Source of the DNA: Panacagrimonas sp.
Lineage (GTDB): Bacteria > Pseudomonadota > Gammaproteobacteria > Nevskiales > Nevskiaceae
Assembly: GCF_020697055.1 (NCBI RefSeq)
Contig: NZ_JAJFBP010000011.1
Coordinates: 1-64,000 of the forward strand
Direction: 5' to 3'
DNA length: 64,000 nucleotides
Shown here: piece after piece, positions 10,220-23,328 of the stretch
Numbering within the stretch: position 1 is the stretch's first letter
Layout of the letters: each line of letters opens with the position of its first letter
Program-made: the position numbers and the translations under genes
The notes under the pieces: model-generated
The model's input: only the letters and a program-made list of their open reading frames with translations
What the model was told of the DNA's origin: nothing
The model's database searches: none

Positions 10220-10726
10220 TCAGAACGGAATGTCGTCGTCCGGGCCACCGAAGCCGGCGTCGGCCGGCGTCGATGCCGGCGCCTGGCGACCCCCGCCGCC
10301 GCCCGACCCGCCGCCCGACGAACCGCCACCGGACGAACGCGACGAGCCGCCGCCGTAGCTGCTCGTGCCCATCTCGTCGCCCGAGCCGCCCTGGCGTCCA
10401 TCGAGCATCTGCATCTCGTTGACGCGGATCTCCATGAAGCGCGCTTCCTTGCCTTCCTTGTCCTGGTACTTGCGCGTACGGATCGAGCCTTCGACGTAGA
10501 TCTTGCTGCCCTTGCGCAGGTACTTCTGGACGATCTCACCGAGCTTGTCGTTGAAGACGAGGTTGTGCCATTCGGTGTGCTCCTGAAGCTGGCCATCGCG
10601 GCCCTTCCAGGATTCGGACGTTGCCAGGGTGGCGTTGGTGACCGAGCCGCCGTTGGCGAAGGACTTGGTCTCCGGATCCTTGCCCAGATTGCCGATGAGA
10701 ATGACTTTGTTGATGCCGCGGGCCAT
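10220..10726 (-). CDS. ssb: Single-stranded DNA-binding protein
   Basis: Protein of 168 residues that coats single-stranded DNA during replication and repair. The OB fold covers about residues 1-112 (MARGINKVILIGNLGKDPE; ESWKGRDGQLQEHTEWHNLVF; YLRKGSKIYVEGSIRTRKYQD). A Gly/Ser-rich flexible linker (about 118-148) follows, and the acidic tip DDDIPF at the very end recruits partner proteins. The gene follows the MFS gene by 24 nt on the minus strand, with divergent uvrA beyond. In E. coli uvrA and ssb are also divergent neighbours. Confidence 0.98.
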   Translation of the reverse strand: MARGINKVILIGNLGKDPETKSFANGGSVTNATLATSESWKGRDGQLQEHTEWHNLVFNDKLGEIVQKYLRKGSKIYVEGSIRTRKYQDKEGKEARFMEIRVNEMQMLDGRQGGSGDEMGTSSYGGGSSRSSGGGSSGGGSGGGGGRQAPASTPADAGFGGPDDDIPF

Positions 10727-10750
10727 GGGCGGTCTCCGTAGAAGAGAAAT

Positions 10751-11935
10751 TCAGGAATTGGTTTTCAGTGCAGCGGGCGCGGCGAGCTTCTCGAACGATG
10801 CGCCGGCGGGGATGAGCAGCCAGATCATAGGCAGGAGCGCGCAGGCGATGAAAGCACCGCCGAGTCCGAAGTGCGACTGCGTGAACCCGCCGAGCGCGCC
10901 GCCGGCCGATGCGCCGAGGAACTGCGAGGTCGCGTAGACGCCCAGCGCGGCGCCGCGACGCGCCGCCGGTGCGCGGCGCGAGATCATCGACGGCAGCGCG
11001 CCTTCCAGGTAGTTGAAGCCGATGAAGAACACCAGCAGCGACGCCAGCAGCAGCGCGCTCTGCGTGTGACCCAGGCCGGCGAGCAGCATCGAGGCACCCA
11101 GCAGCGCGACCGCGCCGCGGAACACCAGGCCCGCGTGTCCGCCGCGTTCAGCCGAACGGATCAGCGGAAACACGGGCAGGATCGAGAGCAGCAGGATCGG
11201 CAGGTACACGCGCCAGTGCTGCTCGCTGCTCAGGCCCAGCGTCGCCTCGATCGCCAGCGGTGCCGCGGTGAACAGCGCGGTCATCAGGGCGTGTAGCAGG
11301 AAGATTCCCGCGTTCAGGCGCAGCAGCACCGGGTTGCGCAGCACTTCGCTGAACCCGCCCGCGGGCGCCGCCTGCAGGTCGGGCGTCGGAACGCCGAACG
11401 CGACCACCGGCAAGGTCAGCAACGCCAGGCCCGCGGTCAGATAGAAAATGCCGTGCACGCCGATCCAGCCCGCCACGATCGGGCCGGCGACGATCGCCAG
11501 GATGAAGGCCAGGCCCATGCCGGCGCCCAGGATCGCCATCGCCGTCGTCCGGACCTGGTCGCGGGTGACGTCGGCCAGCAGCGCCGCGACCGCCGACGAC
11601 ACCGCGCCAGCACCCTGCAGCAGGCGTCCCAGCGTGATCATCTCGATGGTCTGCGCCCAACCGGCCACGACGCTGCCGAACGCGAAGATCGCCATGCCGA
11701 TGAAGATCACCGGTTTGCGGCCGATGCGGTCGGACAGCAGCCCCAGCGGTACCTGCAGCAAGGCCTGCGCCAGGCCGTAGGCGCCGATCGCCAGGCCGAT
11801 CTGCCACGGTGTGGCGCCGCCCGGCAGGTCGCGCGCATAGATCGCGAACACCGGCAGCACCATGAACATGCCGACCATGCGCAATGCGTAGACCAGTCCC
11901 AGGCCGATGACGGCGCGCCATTCGAGAGCGTTCAT
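10751..11935 (-). CDS. MFS transporter (YajR-like)
   Basis: Inner-membrane major facilitator of 394 residues with about 12 hydrophobic helices. The loop between helices 2 and 3 has the MFS signature [17 protein letters not shown], and helix 4 begins [20 protein letters not shown]. Substrate is unknown. It resembles YajR-type drug/proton antiporters but ends at [19 protein letters not shown] without the C-terminal YAM domain of YajR. It is divergent from uvrA and 24 nt upstream of ssb, an arrangement also seen in Xanthomonadales. Function beyond the family level is not resolved. Confidence 0.9.
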   Translation of the reverse strand: MNALEWRAVIGLGLVYALRMVGMFMVLPVFAIYARDLPGGATPWQIGLAIGAYGLAQALLQVPLGLLSDRIGRKPVIFIGMAIFAFGSVVAGWAQTIEMITLGRLLQGAGAVSSAVAALLADVTRDQVRTTAMAILGAGMGLAFILAIVAGPIVAGWIGVHGIFYLTAGLALLTLPVVAFGVPTPDLQAAPAGGFSEVLRNPVLLRLNAGIFLLHALMTALFTAAPLAIEATLGLSSEQHWRVYLPILLLSILPVFPLIRSAERGGHAGLVFRGAVALLGASMLLAGLGHTQSALLLASLLVFFIGFNYLEGALPSMISRRAPAARRGAALGVYATSQFLGASAGGALGGFTQSHFGLGGAFIACALLPMIWLLIPAGASFEKLAAPAALKTNS

Positions 11936-12042
11936 GGAGGCGTCGACGAAATAACCGGTGCGGCGAGCGAGAAGCAGGATTACATGGGGTTGTGGGGCCG
12001 GTCGCGAGGCTCGCCTGGGCGAGAACGCGGGTGCTCAACACT

Positions 12043-12072
12043 TTGAAGCGCGGCGAACCGGCTACATATAGT
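12043..12072 (+). promoter_or_regulatory. Candidate sigma-70 promoter of uvrA
   Basis: TTGAAG (12043-12048) and TATAGT (12067-12072) are separated by 18 nt and lie about 70 nt upstream of the uvrA ATG, in the divergent gap with the MFS gene. Both boxes are one or two bases from consensus. No convincing LexA box overlaps it. Confidence 0.45.
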
Positions 12073-12138
12073 ACCCAGTTCCCGGGCCCCACCCCTGTCC
12101 GGATCCCCCTCGATTTTCGATTCCTGTTCGTCTGGACC

Positions 12139-15044
<2,906 letters not shown>

Positions 15045-15048
<4 letters not shown>

Positions 15049-16151
15049 GCACCCCCCCGTTCCGCTGGTTTGCGGCCTTCACCACCACCGCCGCGGCGGC
15101 GTTGTGCGCGTTGGCCGTCTCCGGTTCGGCATCGGCGGGCGTTCCGGTCGATCGCAAGCTCTCGGTGCACATCACCGTCGACGGCAAGCAGGACTGGAAG
15201 AACGTGCTGCAGTGGTCCAAGGCCACGACGACGCAGTCGTACGACTTCTCGACGGTGCTGCGCTCGGACGGCCGGCTGTTCGCGGCCAACCTGCTCGACC
15301 CCGACGTGAACATGCGAATGGCGATCAAGACCGAGTACCTGCGCCAGCAGGGCATGGCGCGGCTCAAGGCGATGGGCGTCGATCCGAAGTCGCCCACGCT
15401 GATGCAGGACCTCTCGACCAAGGCGCAGAAGGCCAACTACGACTGCAAGGGTGAATCGATCTGCCTTTCCAACACCGGCACGAAGTTCGCCGAGCTGATG
15501 GCCGCCGCGGTGGAACCGGACAACAGCGCACTGTTCGAGGGCGACCCCCGGTACCAGTTCTTCTTCGGCTTTCCGAGCTGCGCGAACACGATCCACGCCC
15601 GGCATCAGTACTCGGCGACCGGCGAGACCGCGTACGGACGCAAAAAGGACCACATCTATCCGTTCGCGCTGACCTATTCGGGCGACTCGACCGGCACGCC
15701 GGACGAGAAGCAGTCGATGTGCCTGTTCTTCACGGTCGTCGTCGACACGCTCGAGAACAAGATGTTCGTGGAGAACGTCTATCTTCCGGCAGCGTGGGGC
15801 AAGGTCTCGCGCACCGAGTTCGAAAAGACGCGCGTCGAGGACAACAAGGAGCTCGCGGTGCCGGGTCCGCTGCAGGGCTTCGTCAACGAAAACATGCGCC
15901 ACTCCAATTTCACCGGTGACACCAGCGGCGTGCTCAAGCTCAACCTGCCGCTGGACGGCAACGCCACCGTGCTCGGCGCCTGGACCGGCGAGGCCAAGAC
16001 CACGCTGAAATGGGCCTGGACGGATGTGAACGGCAATCCCGTGGGTCCGACGCCCGCCGCGGCTGCCAAGCCGGCACCGGTCGCGGCTCCGGCCAAACCG
16101 GCCGAAACCAGGTCCGCTCCGGCCAAGCCGGCCGCGCAGAAGAAGAACTGA
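15045..16151 (+). CDS. Secreted protein of unknown function, coupled to uvrA
   Basis: A 368-residue protein not recognised from any named family. A Sec signal peptide is evident (basic FRW start, hydrophobic [13 protein letters not shown], probable cleavage after ASA at residue 31). The mature part has a [16 protein letters not shown] start and cysteines in [16 protein letters not shown] and QSMCLFF that could form two disulfides. It ends in an Ala/Pro/Lys-rich tail ([15 protein letters not shown]...) that looks disordered or wall-associated. The ATG overlaps the uvrA stop in an ATGA arrangement and is preceded by aggaga, so translation is probably coupled to uvrA. A functional link with UvrA is not apparent, as the product leaves the cytoplasm. 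It converges with radC 10 nt later. Confidence 0.85.
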
Positions 16152-16161
16152 GTCGCGCGGT

Positions 16162-16839
16162 CTACAGCCAGCCGCGCTCGGCGAAGCTGGTCGGCGCGCC
16201 TTCGCCGACGACGAAGTGATCGAGCACGCGCACGTCGACCAGCGCCAGGGCCTGCTTCAACCGCTCGGTGAGCAGGCGGTCCGCCGATGAAGGCTCGCTC
16301 ACGCCGCTGGGATGGTTGTGCGCGAAGATCACCGCGGCGGCGCGCACGGCCAGCGCGCGCTTGACCACCTCGCGTGGATACACGCTCGCCGCGTCCAGCG
16401 TGCCGAGACTGAGTTCCTCGGCGGCGATCACGCGGTGCTGGCTGTCGAGGAATAGCGCCGCGAACACTTCGCGATCGCGATCACGCAGCCAGGCGCTCAG
16501 GTAACGCCGCGTCGCGGCGGGATCGCTGAGCGCGTGACGCGAAGGAAGACCTTCGGCGAGGACGCGGCGTGCGATCTCCAGCGCCGCCTGCAGCTGCGCC
16601 CACTTGGCCGGGCCCAGTCCGCGGGTCCCGCAGAACCTCTCGACTCCGGTCGAGGCCAGCGCGCGAAGCGAGCCATGATCGCGCAGCAGATCGCGGCCGA
16701 GATCCACGGCGCTGCGTCCCGGAATTCCGGTGCGAAGGAAGATCGCGAGCAGTTCGGCGTCGGACAGCGCGCCGGCGCCGCGCGCGAGCAGCTTCTCGCG
16801 CGGCCGTTCGTTCTCAGGCCAGTCCAGGATGGTCGACAC
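16162..16839 (-). CDS. radC: RadC family JAB/MPN-domain protein
   Basis: A 225-residue RadC protein. A helix-hairpin-helix part ([20 protein letters not shown]) precedes a JAMM metalloprotease-like domain with [17 protein letters not shown], supplying His-x-His and the distal Asp. The N-terminus [37 protein letters not shown] is typical of the family. The start is a GTG at 16839, which gives the usual 222-230 residues; an ATG farther upstream would add 25 residues unlike other RadC proteins. The cellular role of RadC is unsettled despite its name. It is divergent from maeB and converges on the uvrA-linked secreted protein. Confidence 0.92.
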   Translation of the reverse strand: MSTILDWPENERPREKLLARGAGALSDAELLAIFLRTGIPGRSAVDLGRDLLRDHGSLRALASTGVERFCGTRGLGPAKWAQLQAALEIARRVLAEGLPSRHALSDPAATRRYLSAWLRDRDREVFAALFLDSQHRVIAAEELSLGTLDAASVYPREVVKRALAVRAAAVIFAHNHPSGVSEPSSADRLLTERLKQALALVDVRVLDHFVVGEGAPTSFAERGWL

Positions 16840-16975
16840 GGACCAGAGTCTGAACGCGCGCGCCGCGGGTTTCGGCGTGCAATCGCACGTGACGCGCTGC
16901 GGTGCGCCGGGCATTGCATGGCAGGATACGCGCCCCCGTTTTCGACCGACCGGCCCGGCAACCCGGGTGCATCCG

Positions 16976-19288
16976 ATGAAACTCCGAGAAGAACTGCGCG
17001 AAGCCGCCCTGCTGTACCACGAGCGTCCGACTCCCGGAAAGATCTCGATCGCGCCGACCAAGAGCCTGCTGACGCAGCGCGACCTGGCGCTGGCCTACTC
17101 GCCCGGCGTGGCGGCGGCCTGCGAGGAGATCGTGGCGGATCCGGTGAACGCGTTTCGCTACACCGCGCGAGGAAATCTGGTGGCGGTGATCACCAATGGC
17201 ACCGCGGTGCTGGGCCTGGGCGCGATCGGGCCGCTCGCGGCCAAGCCGGTGATGGAAGGCAAGGGCGTGCTGTTCAAGAAATTCGCCGGCATCGACGTGT
17301 TCGACATCGAGATCAACGAGCGCGATCCGGACAAGCTGGTGGAGATCATCGCGGCGCTGGAGCCGACCTTCGGCGGCGTGAACCTCGAGGACATCAAGGC
17401 GCCTGAGTGCTTCTACATCGAGCGCGCGCTGCGCAAGCGGATGAAGATCCCGGTCTTCCACGACGACCAGCACGGCACCGCGATCATCGTGGGCGCGGCC
17501 ACGCTCAACGGCCTCAAGGTCGTGGGCAAGGACATCACGAAGATCAAGCTGGTGGTCAGCGGCGCGGGCGCCGCGGCGCTGGCGTGCGTCGACCTTCTGC
17601 TGGATCTGGGCCTGCCGCGTGAGAACATCTGGCTGACCGATCTGGCGGGCGTGGTCTACGAAGGTCGCACCGAGCTGATGGATCCGGACAAGGCGCAGTT
17701 TGCGCAAAGGACCTCGCAGCGCACGCTGGCCGAGGTGATCGAGGGCGCCGACATGTTCCTGGGCCTGTCGGCGGGCAAGGTGCTCAAGCCCGAGATGGTG
17801 GCGAAGATGAACGCGTCGCCGCTGATCTTCGCGCTCGCCAATCCGACGCCGGAAATCCTGCCGGAGGAAGTCCAGTCGGTCCGCAGCGACGCGGTGATCG
17901 CCACCGGCCGCACCGACTATCCGAACCAGGTCAACAACGTCCTGTGCTTTCCTTTCATCTTTCGCGGCGCGCTGGACGTGGGCGCCACGACCATCACGCG
18001 GCAGATGGAGATCGCGACGGTGCACGCGATCGCCGATCTTGCGCGCATGGAACAGAGCGACGTGGTGGCCTCGGCCTACGGCGTCGAGGACCTGCAGTTC
18101 GGGCCGCAGTACCTGATCCCGAAGCCCTTCGATCCGCGTCTGATCGTCAGCATTGCTCCGGCGGTGGCCAAGGCGGCGATCGATTCGGGCGTGGCGACGC
18201 GACCCATCGCGGACTTCGATTCGTATCACGAGCAGCTGCAGCGCTTCACCACGCACAGCGGCACGATGATGAAGCCGATCACCGAAGCCGCGCGCAAGGC
18301 GCCCATCGAGAAGAAGCGCGTGGTCTTCGCCGAGGGCGAGGAGGAGCGCGTGCTGCGCGCGGTGCAGATCGTGGTCGACGACAAGCTCGCCGTGCCCATC
18401 CTGGTGGGTCGGCCGGCGGTGATCGAGAAGCGCATCAAGAAGTTCGGCCTGCGCCTGAAGGCCGGTGTGAACTTCAGCATCGTCAATCCCGAGAACGACC
18501 TGCGCTTCCACGAGTACTGGCAGGACTATCACCAGACGATGGCGCGCCGCGGCGTGACCGCGCAGTACGCCAAGCTGGAGATGCGGCGGCGTCCGACGCT
18601 GATCGCCTCGATGCTGCTCAAGAAGGGCGAGGCCGACGGGATGGTCTGCGGCACGGTCAGCAACTACGGCCGCCACCTGCAGTACGTGCATCGGGTCATC
18701 GGCCTGGAGCCGGGTGCCAGCTGCTACGGCGCGATGAACGCGTTGATCCTGCCCAATCGCCAAGTGTTCATCGTCGACACGCACGTGAACCTGGATCCGA
18801 CCGCCGAACAGCTCACCGAGATCACGATCCTGGCGGCCGAGAACATCCGCCGCTTCGGCCTGGAGCCCAAGGCCGCGCTGCTTTCGCATTCGAACTTCGG
18901 CAGCTACGACTCGCCGTCGGCGGAGAAGATGCGCGAGGTCCTGAAGCTGCTGCGCCTGCGCGCGCCGGAGCTCGAGGTCGATGGCGAGATGCACGGAGAC
19001 ACCGCGCTGGACGCCAAGCTGCGCGATTCGATCGTGTCGGATTCGACGCTCAAGGGCTCGGCCAATCTGCTGGTGATGCCCAACCTCGAGGCGGCCAACA
19101 TCTCGTACAACCTGCTCAAGACCGCGGCGGGCAACAACGTCGCGATCGGGCCGGTGCTGCTCGGCTGCAGGGCCCCGGTCCACATCCTGACGCCGAGCGC
19201 GACCGTGCGACGGATCGTCAACATGGTGTCGCTGGCGGTGGTCGAGGCGAACTACGCGCCGGTGCTGGTCCACCCGCTGGCGCGGTGA
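16976..19288 (+). CDS. maeB: NADP-dependent malic enzyme (MaeB type, with phosphotransacetylase-like domain)
   Basis: Oxidative decarboxylation of malate to pyruvate with NADPH formation; 770 residues versus 759 for E. coli MaeB. The N-terminal half holds the malic enzyme domains ([12 protein letters not shown]; the [20 protein letters not shown] segment; [37 protein letters not shown] for the nucleotide). The C-terminal third (from about residue 430) is a phosphate acetyltransferase-like domain ([43 protein letters not shown]) thought to be regulatory, binding acetyl-CoA. The start is the ATG giving [23 protein letters not shown]. The coaBC start follows 40 nt after its stop. Confidence 0.97.
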   Translation: MKLREELREAALLYHERPTPGKISIAPTKSLLTQRDLALAYSPGVAAACEEIVADPVNAFRYTARGNLVAVITNGTAVLGLGAIGPLAAKPVMEGKGVLFKKFAGIDVFDIEINERDPDKLVEIIAALEPTFGGVNLEDIKAPECFYIERALRKRMKIPVFHDDQHGTAIIVGAATLNGLKVVGKDITKIKLVVSGAGAAALACVDLLLDLGLPRENIWLTDLAGVVYEGRTELMDPDKAQFAQRTSQRTLAEVIEGADMFLGLSAGKVLKPEMVAKMNASPLIFALANPTPEILPEEVQSVRSDAVIATGRTDYPNQVNNVLCFPFIFRGALDVGATTITRQMEIATVHAIADLARMEQSDVVASAYGVEDLQFGPQYLIPKPFDPRLIVSIAPAVAKAAIDSGVATRPIADFDSYHEQLQRFTTHSGTMMKPITEAARKAPIEKKRVVFAEGEEERVLRAVQIVVDDKLAVPILVGRPAVIEKRIKKFGLRLKAGVNFSIVNPENDLRFHEYWQDYHQTMARRGVTAQYAKLEMRRRPTLIASMLLKKGEADGMVCGTVSNYGRHLQYVHRVIGLEPGASCYGAMNALILPNRQVFIVDTHVNLDPTAEQLTEITILAAENIRRFGLEPKAALLSHSNFGSYDSPSAEKMREVLKLLRLRAPELEVDGEMHGDTALDAKLRDSIVSDSTLKGSANLLVMPNLEAANISYNLLKTAAGNNVAIGPVLLGCRAPVHILTPSATVRRIVNMVSLAVVEANYAPVLVHPLAR

Positions 19289-19327
19289 ACGCCTGGGAAA
19301 ACCGGCGGGTGCCCTAAACTTCGATCC

Positions 19328-20584
19328 ATGACCCCGTCCGCGCCCATGCCCACCTTGCCCGGTCGCCGCATCCTGCTCGGCGTCACCGGAGGAATCGCCG
19401 CGTACAAGGCGGCCGACCTGACGCGACGCCTGATCGAGATCGGAGCCGAGGTGCAGGTGGTGATGAGCGAAGGCGCCAAGCGCTTCGTCGGCGTTGCGAC
19501 CTTCCAGGCCCTGTCCGGCAGGCCGGTGCGGGACTCGCTGTGGGACGCGCAGGCCGAAGGGCACATGGGCCACATCGAACTGGCGCGCTGGCCCGACCTG
19601 ATCCTGATCGCGCCGGCCACGGCCGACGTGATCGCGCGACTGGCCCACGGCCGCGCGGACGACCTGCTCACCACGCTGGTGCTGGCCTCCGACAAGCCGG
19701 TGGCGATCGCGCCGGCGATGAACCGCCTGATGTGGGCCAAGGCGGTGACGCAGGACAACGTCGCCAAGCTGGTTGCGCGCGGCGTGCACGTGCTCGGACC
19801 GGGCGCCGGATTCCAGGCCTGCGGCGAAGTCGGCGAAGGCCGCATGCGCGAGCCGCTCGAGATCCGCGACGACGTCGTTCGACTGCTCGCGGCCGGACCG
19901 ATGCGCGGACGTCACGCGGTGGTCACGGCCGGCCCCACGCGCGAACCGATCGATCCGGTGCGCTTCATCACCAATCGTTCGTCGGGCAAGCAGGGCTATG
20001 CGCTGGCATCGGCGCTGGCCCAGCTCGGGGCACGCGTGACCCTGGTGTCGGGCCCGACGAATCTCGCGGTGCCGGCCGGCGTCATGCGCGTCGACGTCGA
20101 GACGGCGCAGCAGATGTGCGATGCCGCGTTGAAGGCGGCGGCGGACGCCGATGTTTTCGTCGGCGCCGCGGCGGTGGCGGATTACCGCGCGGCCGAAGTC
20201 GCCCGCGAAAAGATCAAGAAGAAGGCCGATCGCCTGTCGCTGGACCTGACGCGCAACGACGACATCCTGGTGCGCGTGCGTGGCGCGCGGCCGGATCTGT
20301 TCATGGTGGGGTTCGCGGCCGAGACCGAAAAGCTCGAGCAGCACGCGCGGGAGAAGCTCGAGAAGAAGAAACTGGATCTGATCGCCGCCAACTGGGTCGG
20401 CGGCGGGCGCGCGTTCGATCGCGACGACAACCAGCTCAACGTTTTCTGGTCCGCGGGCGGCGTGCGCGAACTGGCGCATGCCGGCAAGGAACAGCTCGCA
20501 CGCGAACTGGCGGCGCTGATCGTCGAGCGGTTCCAGGCGCGTGCGGTGCCCGCAAAAGCGAAGTCTCCCCAAAAAACGAAGTGA
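19328..20584 (+). CDS. coaBC: Bifunctional phosphopantothenoylcysteine decarboxylase / phosphopantothenate-cysteine ligase
   Basis: Two consecutive steps of coenzyme A synthesis in one polypeptide of 418 residues. The CoaC flavoprotein half (about 1-195) shows [20 protein letters not shown], the [18 protein letters not shown] stretch, APAMNRLMW and the catalytic [10 protein letters not shown]. The CoaB half begins [26 protein letters not shown] and contains [21 protein letters not shown], the lysine-rich nucleotide-binding segment. The product ends in a Lys-rich tail ([11 protein letters not shown]). Its stop lies 7 nt before dut, the conserved neighbour in many proteobacteria. Confidence 0.97.
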   Translation: MTPSAPMPTLPGRRILLGVTGGIAAYKAADLTRRLIEIGAEVQVVMSEGAKRFVGVATFQALSGRPVRDSLWDAQAEGHMGHIELARWPDLILIAPATADVIARLAHGRADDLLTTLVLASDKPVAIAPAMNRLMWAKAVTQDNVAKLVARGVHVLGPGAGFQACGEVGEGRMREPLEIRDDVVRLLAAGPMRGRHAVVTAGPTREPIDPVRFITNRSSGKQGYALASALAQLGARVTLVSGPTNLAVPAGVMRVDVETAQQMCDAALKAAADADVFVGAAAVADYRAAEVAREKIKKKADRLSLDLTRNDDILVRVRGARPDLFMVGFAAETEKLEQHAREKLEKKKLDLIAANWVGGGRAFDRDDNQLNVFWSAGGVRELAHAGKEQLARELAALIVERFQARAVPAKAKSPQKTK

Positions 20585-20591
20585 ACAACCG

Positions 20592-21047
20592 ATGACCCGC
20601 ATCCAGCTCAAGATCCTCGATACGCGCCTGGGCCGCGAACTGCCGCTGCCGGCCTACGCCACCGACGGATCGGCCGGCATGGACCTGCGAGCGTTGCTCG
20701 ACGCACCGCTGGAACTCGTCCCGGGCGCAACGACGCTGCTGCGCACGGGCATTTCGATCCACATCGCGGATCCGGGGCTGGCGGCGGTGATCCTTCCGCG
20801 CTCGGGGCTGGGTCACAAGCACGGCATCGTGCTCGGCAATCTCGTCGGGTTGATCGACTCCGACTACCAGGGCGAGCTGATGGTCAGCTGCTGGAACCGC
20901 GGGCAGACGGCGTTCACGATCAATCCGGGAGAGCGCATCGCGCAGCTGGTGATCGTGCCGGTCGTGCGGGCGGAGTTCGAGATGGTGTCGGAGTTCGAAA
21001 GCAGTCAGCGCGGTGCGGGCGGGTTCGGGCACACCGGTCGGCACTGA
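20592..21047 (+). CDS. dut: dUTP diphosphatase
   Basis: Hydrolyses dUTP to dUMP and pyrophosphate, limiting uracil in DNA and supplying the thymidylate pathway. The trimeric dUTPase motifs appear in order in 151 residues: GSAGMDLRA (1), [10 protein letters not shown] (2), [11 protein letters not shown] (3), [13 protein letters not shown] (4) and the C-terminal [12 protein letters not shown] (5). The start is the ATG giving [10 protein letters not shown]; an earlier in-frame ATG lies inside coaBC. It is in an operon with coaBC and converges with the zinc-ribbon gene, the gap holding only a small CCGG-type hairpin near 21059-21071. Confidence 0.98.
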   Translation: MTRIQLKILDTRLGRELPLPAYATDGSAGMDLRALLDAPLELVPGATTLLRTGISIHIADPGLAAVILPRSGLGHKHGIVLGNLVGLIDSDYQGELMVSCWNRGQTAFTINPGERIAQLVIVPVVRAEFEMVSEFESSQRGAGGFGHTGRH

Positions 21048-21074
21048 AAAGCCATTTCCCGGCCTCCGGGCGGG

Positions 21075-21425
21075 CTACGGGTCCTTGGTGACGCCGGCGA
21101 GGTGCGTTGCGCGCGCGGCGTCGCGGCGCCGACGTTCGTTTGCACGGCACGATCGGCAGCGCGTCGCCGTGGTCCAGATGCCGCCCTTGGCGATCTCGTA
21201 CCACCACTGCTGCTGCGTCGCGCGCCAGATCTCGTCGACACCGCAATCGATGCAGGTGAAGGGCAGATCGACATAGGTGCCGCGCCGCAGGAAATCGGGC
21301 GTGCTGTAGCTGCCGTCGGGAGCCAGGCGCTCCGGGTGCACCGTGACGGGTCCGGTCGCGCGGCGCGCGTGGCGTTCTCGTTGACGCAGGCGTCGCCGTA
21401 CCGCGGGCTTCGGTTTGCTCGTCAC
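21075..21425 (-). CDS. Zinc-ribbon domain protein
   Basis: A 116-residue protein with a very basic N-terminal third (KPKPAVRRRLRQRERHARR) and a four-cysteine zinc ribbon: CIDC at residues 58-61 and CRSC at 90-93. Between them lies the aromatic segment EIWRATQQQWWYEIAKGGIW typical of a family of probable zinc-ribbon proteins. The start is a GTG at 21425 that overlaps the upstream NRDE gene's stop (GTGA), so the two are translationally coupled. The Arg-rich flanks suggest nucleic-acid contact, but no function is established. Confidence 0.82.
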   Translation of the reverse strand: MTSKPKPAVRRRLRQRERHARRATGPVTVHPERLAPDGSYSTPDFLRRGTYVDLPFTCIDCGVDEIWRATQQQWWYEIAKGGIWTTATRCRSCRANERRRRDAARATHLAGVTKDP

Positions 21426-22216
21426 GACGCGTTCTCGATCGAAAATTTCAGGCGCGTGTCGCCCAGGCTCCGGCCGGTGGAATCGAAGCGACGCTCGAGG
21501 AACGAGACCTGGCCGTCGACGCCGATGCGGATCAGGCTGGTGCAGCGCGTTCCATAGGCGGGCGAATGGATGAAGGGCGGCGACAGCAGGCGCTCCATTT
21601 CCAGGCTCACGCCGGTGAGCGGAAGGGCTTCGTCGGGCGCCGGCGCGCGGCCGGCCATCACCGCCATCAGCGCGGACTCGTCGTCGGCCTCGTCGGTACC
21701 GGATTTCGCAACGATGCGATCCATCGCGGCGTGGGCGGCGCGTGCCTTGGGCCACGGCGTATCGAGCTGCGCGTTGCTCAGCGCGTGCACGCCGGGTGCG
21801 ACGTCTTCGGACAACAAGCGCGGCCGATTCGTCAGGTATCGAAGCTCGTCACCGTCGTACAGCAACAGGTTGAATCCGCCGTAGGCCTGCGCCTCGTGCT
21901 CGATCCGTTCCGCGAAGGCCGCGGTGCTTTCCGCGCCGCGCAGGAAATCCGCGACGAGCTGTCCTCGCGACAACGGTTTGCGTACGGCCACGTCCGGGCC
22001 GCGCACATTGGTCACCGCCGCCAGTCGTCCAGAGCGCGAAACGCCCAGCCAGGCGCCGCCTTCCTGCAGATCGCGGCCCGCGAGTACGTGTGGAGCGTGG
22101 TGATCGGTCCACCAACCCAGCGGTGTTGCCTCGCGCGCGTAGAACTCGTCGCGATTGGCCACCAGCAGCAGCCGGTGCGCGGGATGGGCATTCCAGGCGA
22201 AAGCGAGCAGGCACAT
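21422..22216 (-). CDS. NRDE family (TANGO2-like) protein
   Basis: A 264-residue member of the NRDE/TANGO2 family, widely conserved from bacteria to man and of unsettled biochemical role; eukaryotic members have been linked to haem and lipid handling. It starts MCLLAFAWNAHP with Cys2 and shows the diagnostic LLLVANRDEFYAREATPLGWW, followed by VLAGRDLQEGGAWLGVSRSGRLAAVTNVR. The start was chosen for this MCLL N-terminus, typical of the family. It is coupled by a 4-nt overlap to the downstream zinc-ribbon gene and is divergent from the EcsC-family gene. Confidence 0.9.
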   Translation of the reverse strand: MCLLAFAWNAHPAHRLLLVANRDEFYAREATPLGWWTDHHAPHVLAGRDLQEGGAWLGVSRSGRLAAVTNVRGPDVAVRKPLSRGQLVADFLRGAESTAAFAERIEHEAQAYGGFNLLLYDGDELRYLTNRPRLLSEDVAPGVHALSNAQLDTPWPKARAAHAAMDRIVAKSGTDEADDESALMAVMAGRAPAPDEALPLTGVSLEMERLLSPPFIHSPAYGTRCTSLIRIGVDGQVSFLERRFDSTGRSLGDTRLKFSIENAS

Positions 22217-22298
22217 GGGCGGATGATCGCCGGCACGCACGGATCGCGACAAATGCGCCGTTTTCGTTCAGCGGCCGGCCGCCGGCGGGGTCTCTACA

Positions 22299-23192
22299 AT
22301 GCAGCGCATGAGCGTCCTGACCGAATACGAAAAGCGCCAACTCCGCCTGATCCGCGACTGGCAGGCCGAATCTCCGGGCTGGGGCACGCGTCTGCTCGCC
22401 AAGCCCGGCAGCAAGATCGCAGGTGCGGTCCAGGCCCTGGTTCCGGAAGATGCGATTCGCGCCGCGCTGGAAGGGGTCAATCGCGTGGCGGAAAAGCTGT
22501 CGGACGAACGTTCGATCCTCAAGCGCGGCGGGGTCACCGAACTCGAGGCGCTGCGCCATCTGAAGCTCGAGGACTGCGACGAACTGATGCGCGGCGAGCA
22601 GCGTCGCGCGATGGCGATGGCGGGATTCGGAGGGGCGGCGTTCGGCATCGCGGGCGCAGCGGGCATGGTGGCCGACGTGCCGGCGCTCATTGCGTTGGCG
22701 CTGCGCACGATCCATCGAGTTGGCCTGTGCTACGGCGAGGATCTGCGCCAGGCCGGGCAACGGCGTCTGGCGATCGGCGTGTTCGCATTGGCATCGGCCA
22801 ACAGCCTGGAAGAGAAGCATTCGGCCGTGCTCGCATTGCGCGACTTCAATGTCGATGGCCTCAACGACGCCGCATGGCGCGACGGCGTGGAGCGCGCGGC
22901 GGAGCGCGAGATGGCCAAGGAAGCGGCGGTGTTCTCGCTCAACAACCTGGCGTCGCGACTCGGCATCAATCTGGGCAAGCGCAAGGCGGCCGGCGTGATG
23001 CCGGTCATCGGCGCGCTGGTGGGAGGTTCGGTCAACGCCTGGTACCTGTACGACGTGGCGCAGGTGTCGCGCTACGTGTTCCAGGAACGCTGGATGGCCA
23101 ACAAGCATTCGATGCCCAAGCTGCTGCCGATCCTCGAAGGCGTACCCAAGGCCGGGACCGGCGGCGCGCGTCGTCGCACGTCCGCCGAGTGA
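22299..23192 (+). CDS. EcsC family protein
   Basis: A 297-residue protein of the EcsC family, named after the third gene of the Bacillus ecs locus; its role is unknown. Helix-rich segments include YEKRQLRLIRDWQ, a hydrophobic glycine-rich stretch AMAGFGGAAFGIAGAAGMVADVPALIALALRTIHRVGLCYG (about residues 107-147), and GVMPVIGALVGGSVNAWYLYDVAQVSRYVFQERW near the C-terminus, so it is probably membrane-associated. The start could be 22299 or three codons later at 22308 (MSVLTEYEK). It is divergent from the NRDE gene. Confidence 0.85.
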   Translation: MQRMSVLTEYEKRQLRLIRDWQAESPGWGTRLLAKPGSKIAGAVQALVPEDAIRAALEGVNRVAEKLSDERSILKRGGVTELEALRHLKLEDCDELMRGEQRRAMAMAGFGGAAFGIAGAAGMVADVPALIALALRTIHRVGLCYGEDLRQAGQRRLAIGVFALASANSLEEKHSAVLALRDFNVDGLNDAAWRDGVERAAEREMAKEAAVFSLNNLASRLGINLGKRKAAGVMPVIGALVGGSVNAWYLYDVAQVSRYVFQERWMANKHSMPKLLPILEGVPKAGTGGARRRTSAE

Positions 23193-23328
23193 AATGGGCA
23201 CTCACATCCAACCGGTGATCTAACACCGTCGCGACGCCCGATCGCGCTGTCGGACGAGCTAAGGGGTTCGCGAGCGCCGTATCGGAGAATCGGGTCGCCT
23301 CGAGCTTCCGATGCGCTGATCCGAATCC

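Noticed and set aside
12062-12078. ctacatatagtacccag upstream of uvrA as an SOS box
   Set aside because: Only the AT-rich core resembles a LexA site; the CTGT and ACAG ends are not present and there is no dyad.
16814-20611. Very long open frame (over 1200 codons) on the minus strand opposite maeB and coaBC
   Set aside because: It is rich in Arg, His and Gln, matches no family, and lies antisense to two well-recognised enzymes. Long antisense frames are expected in GC-rich DNA.
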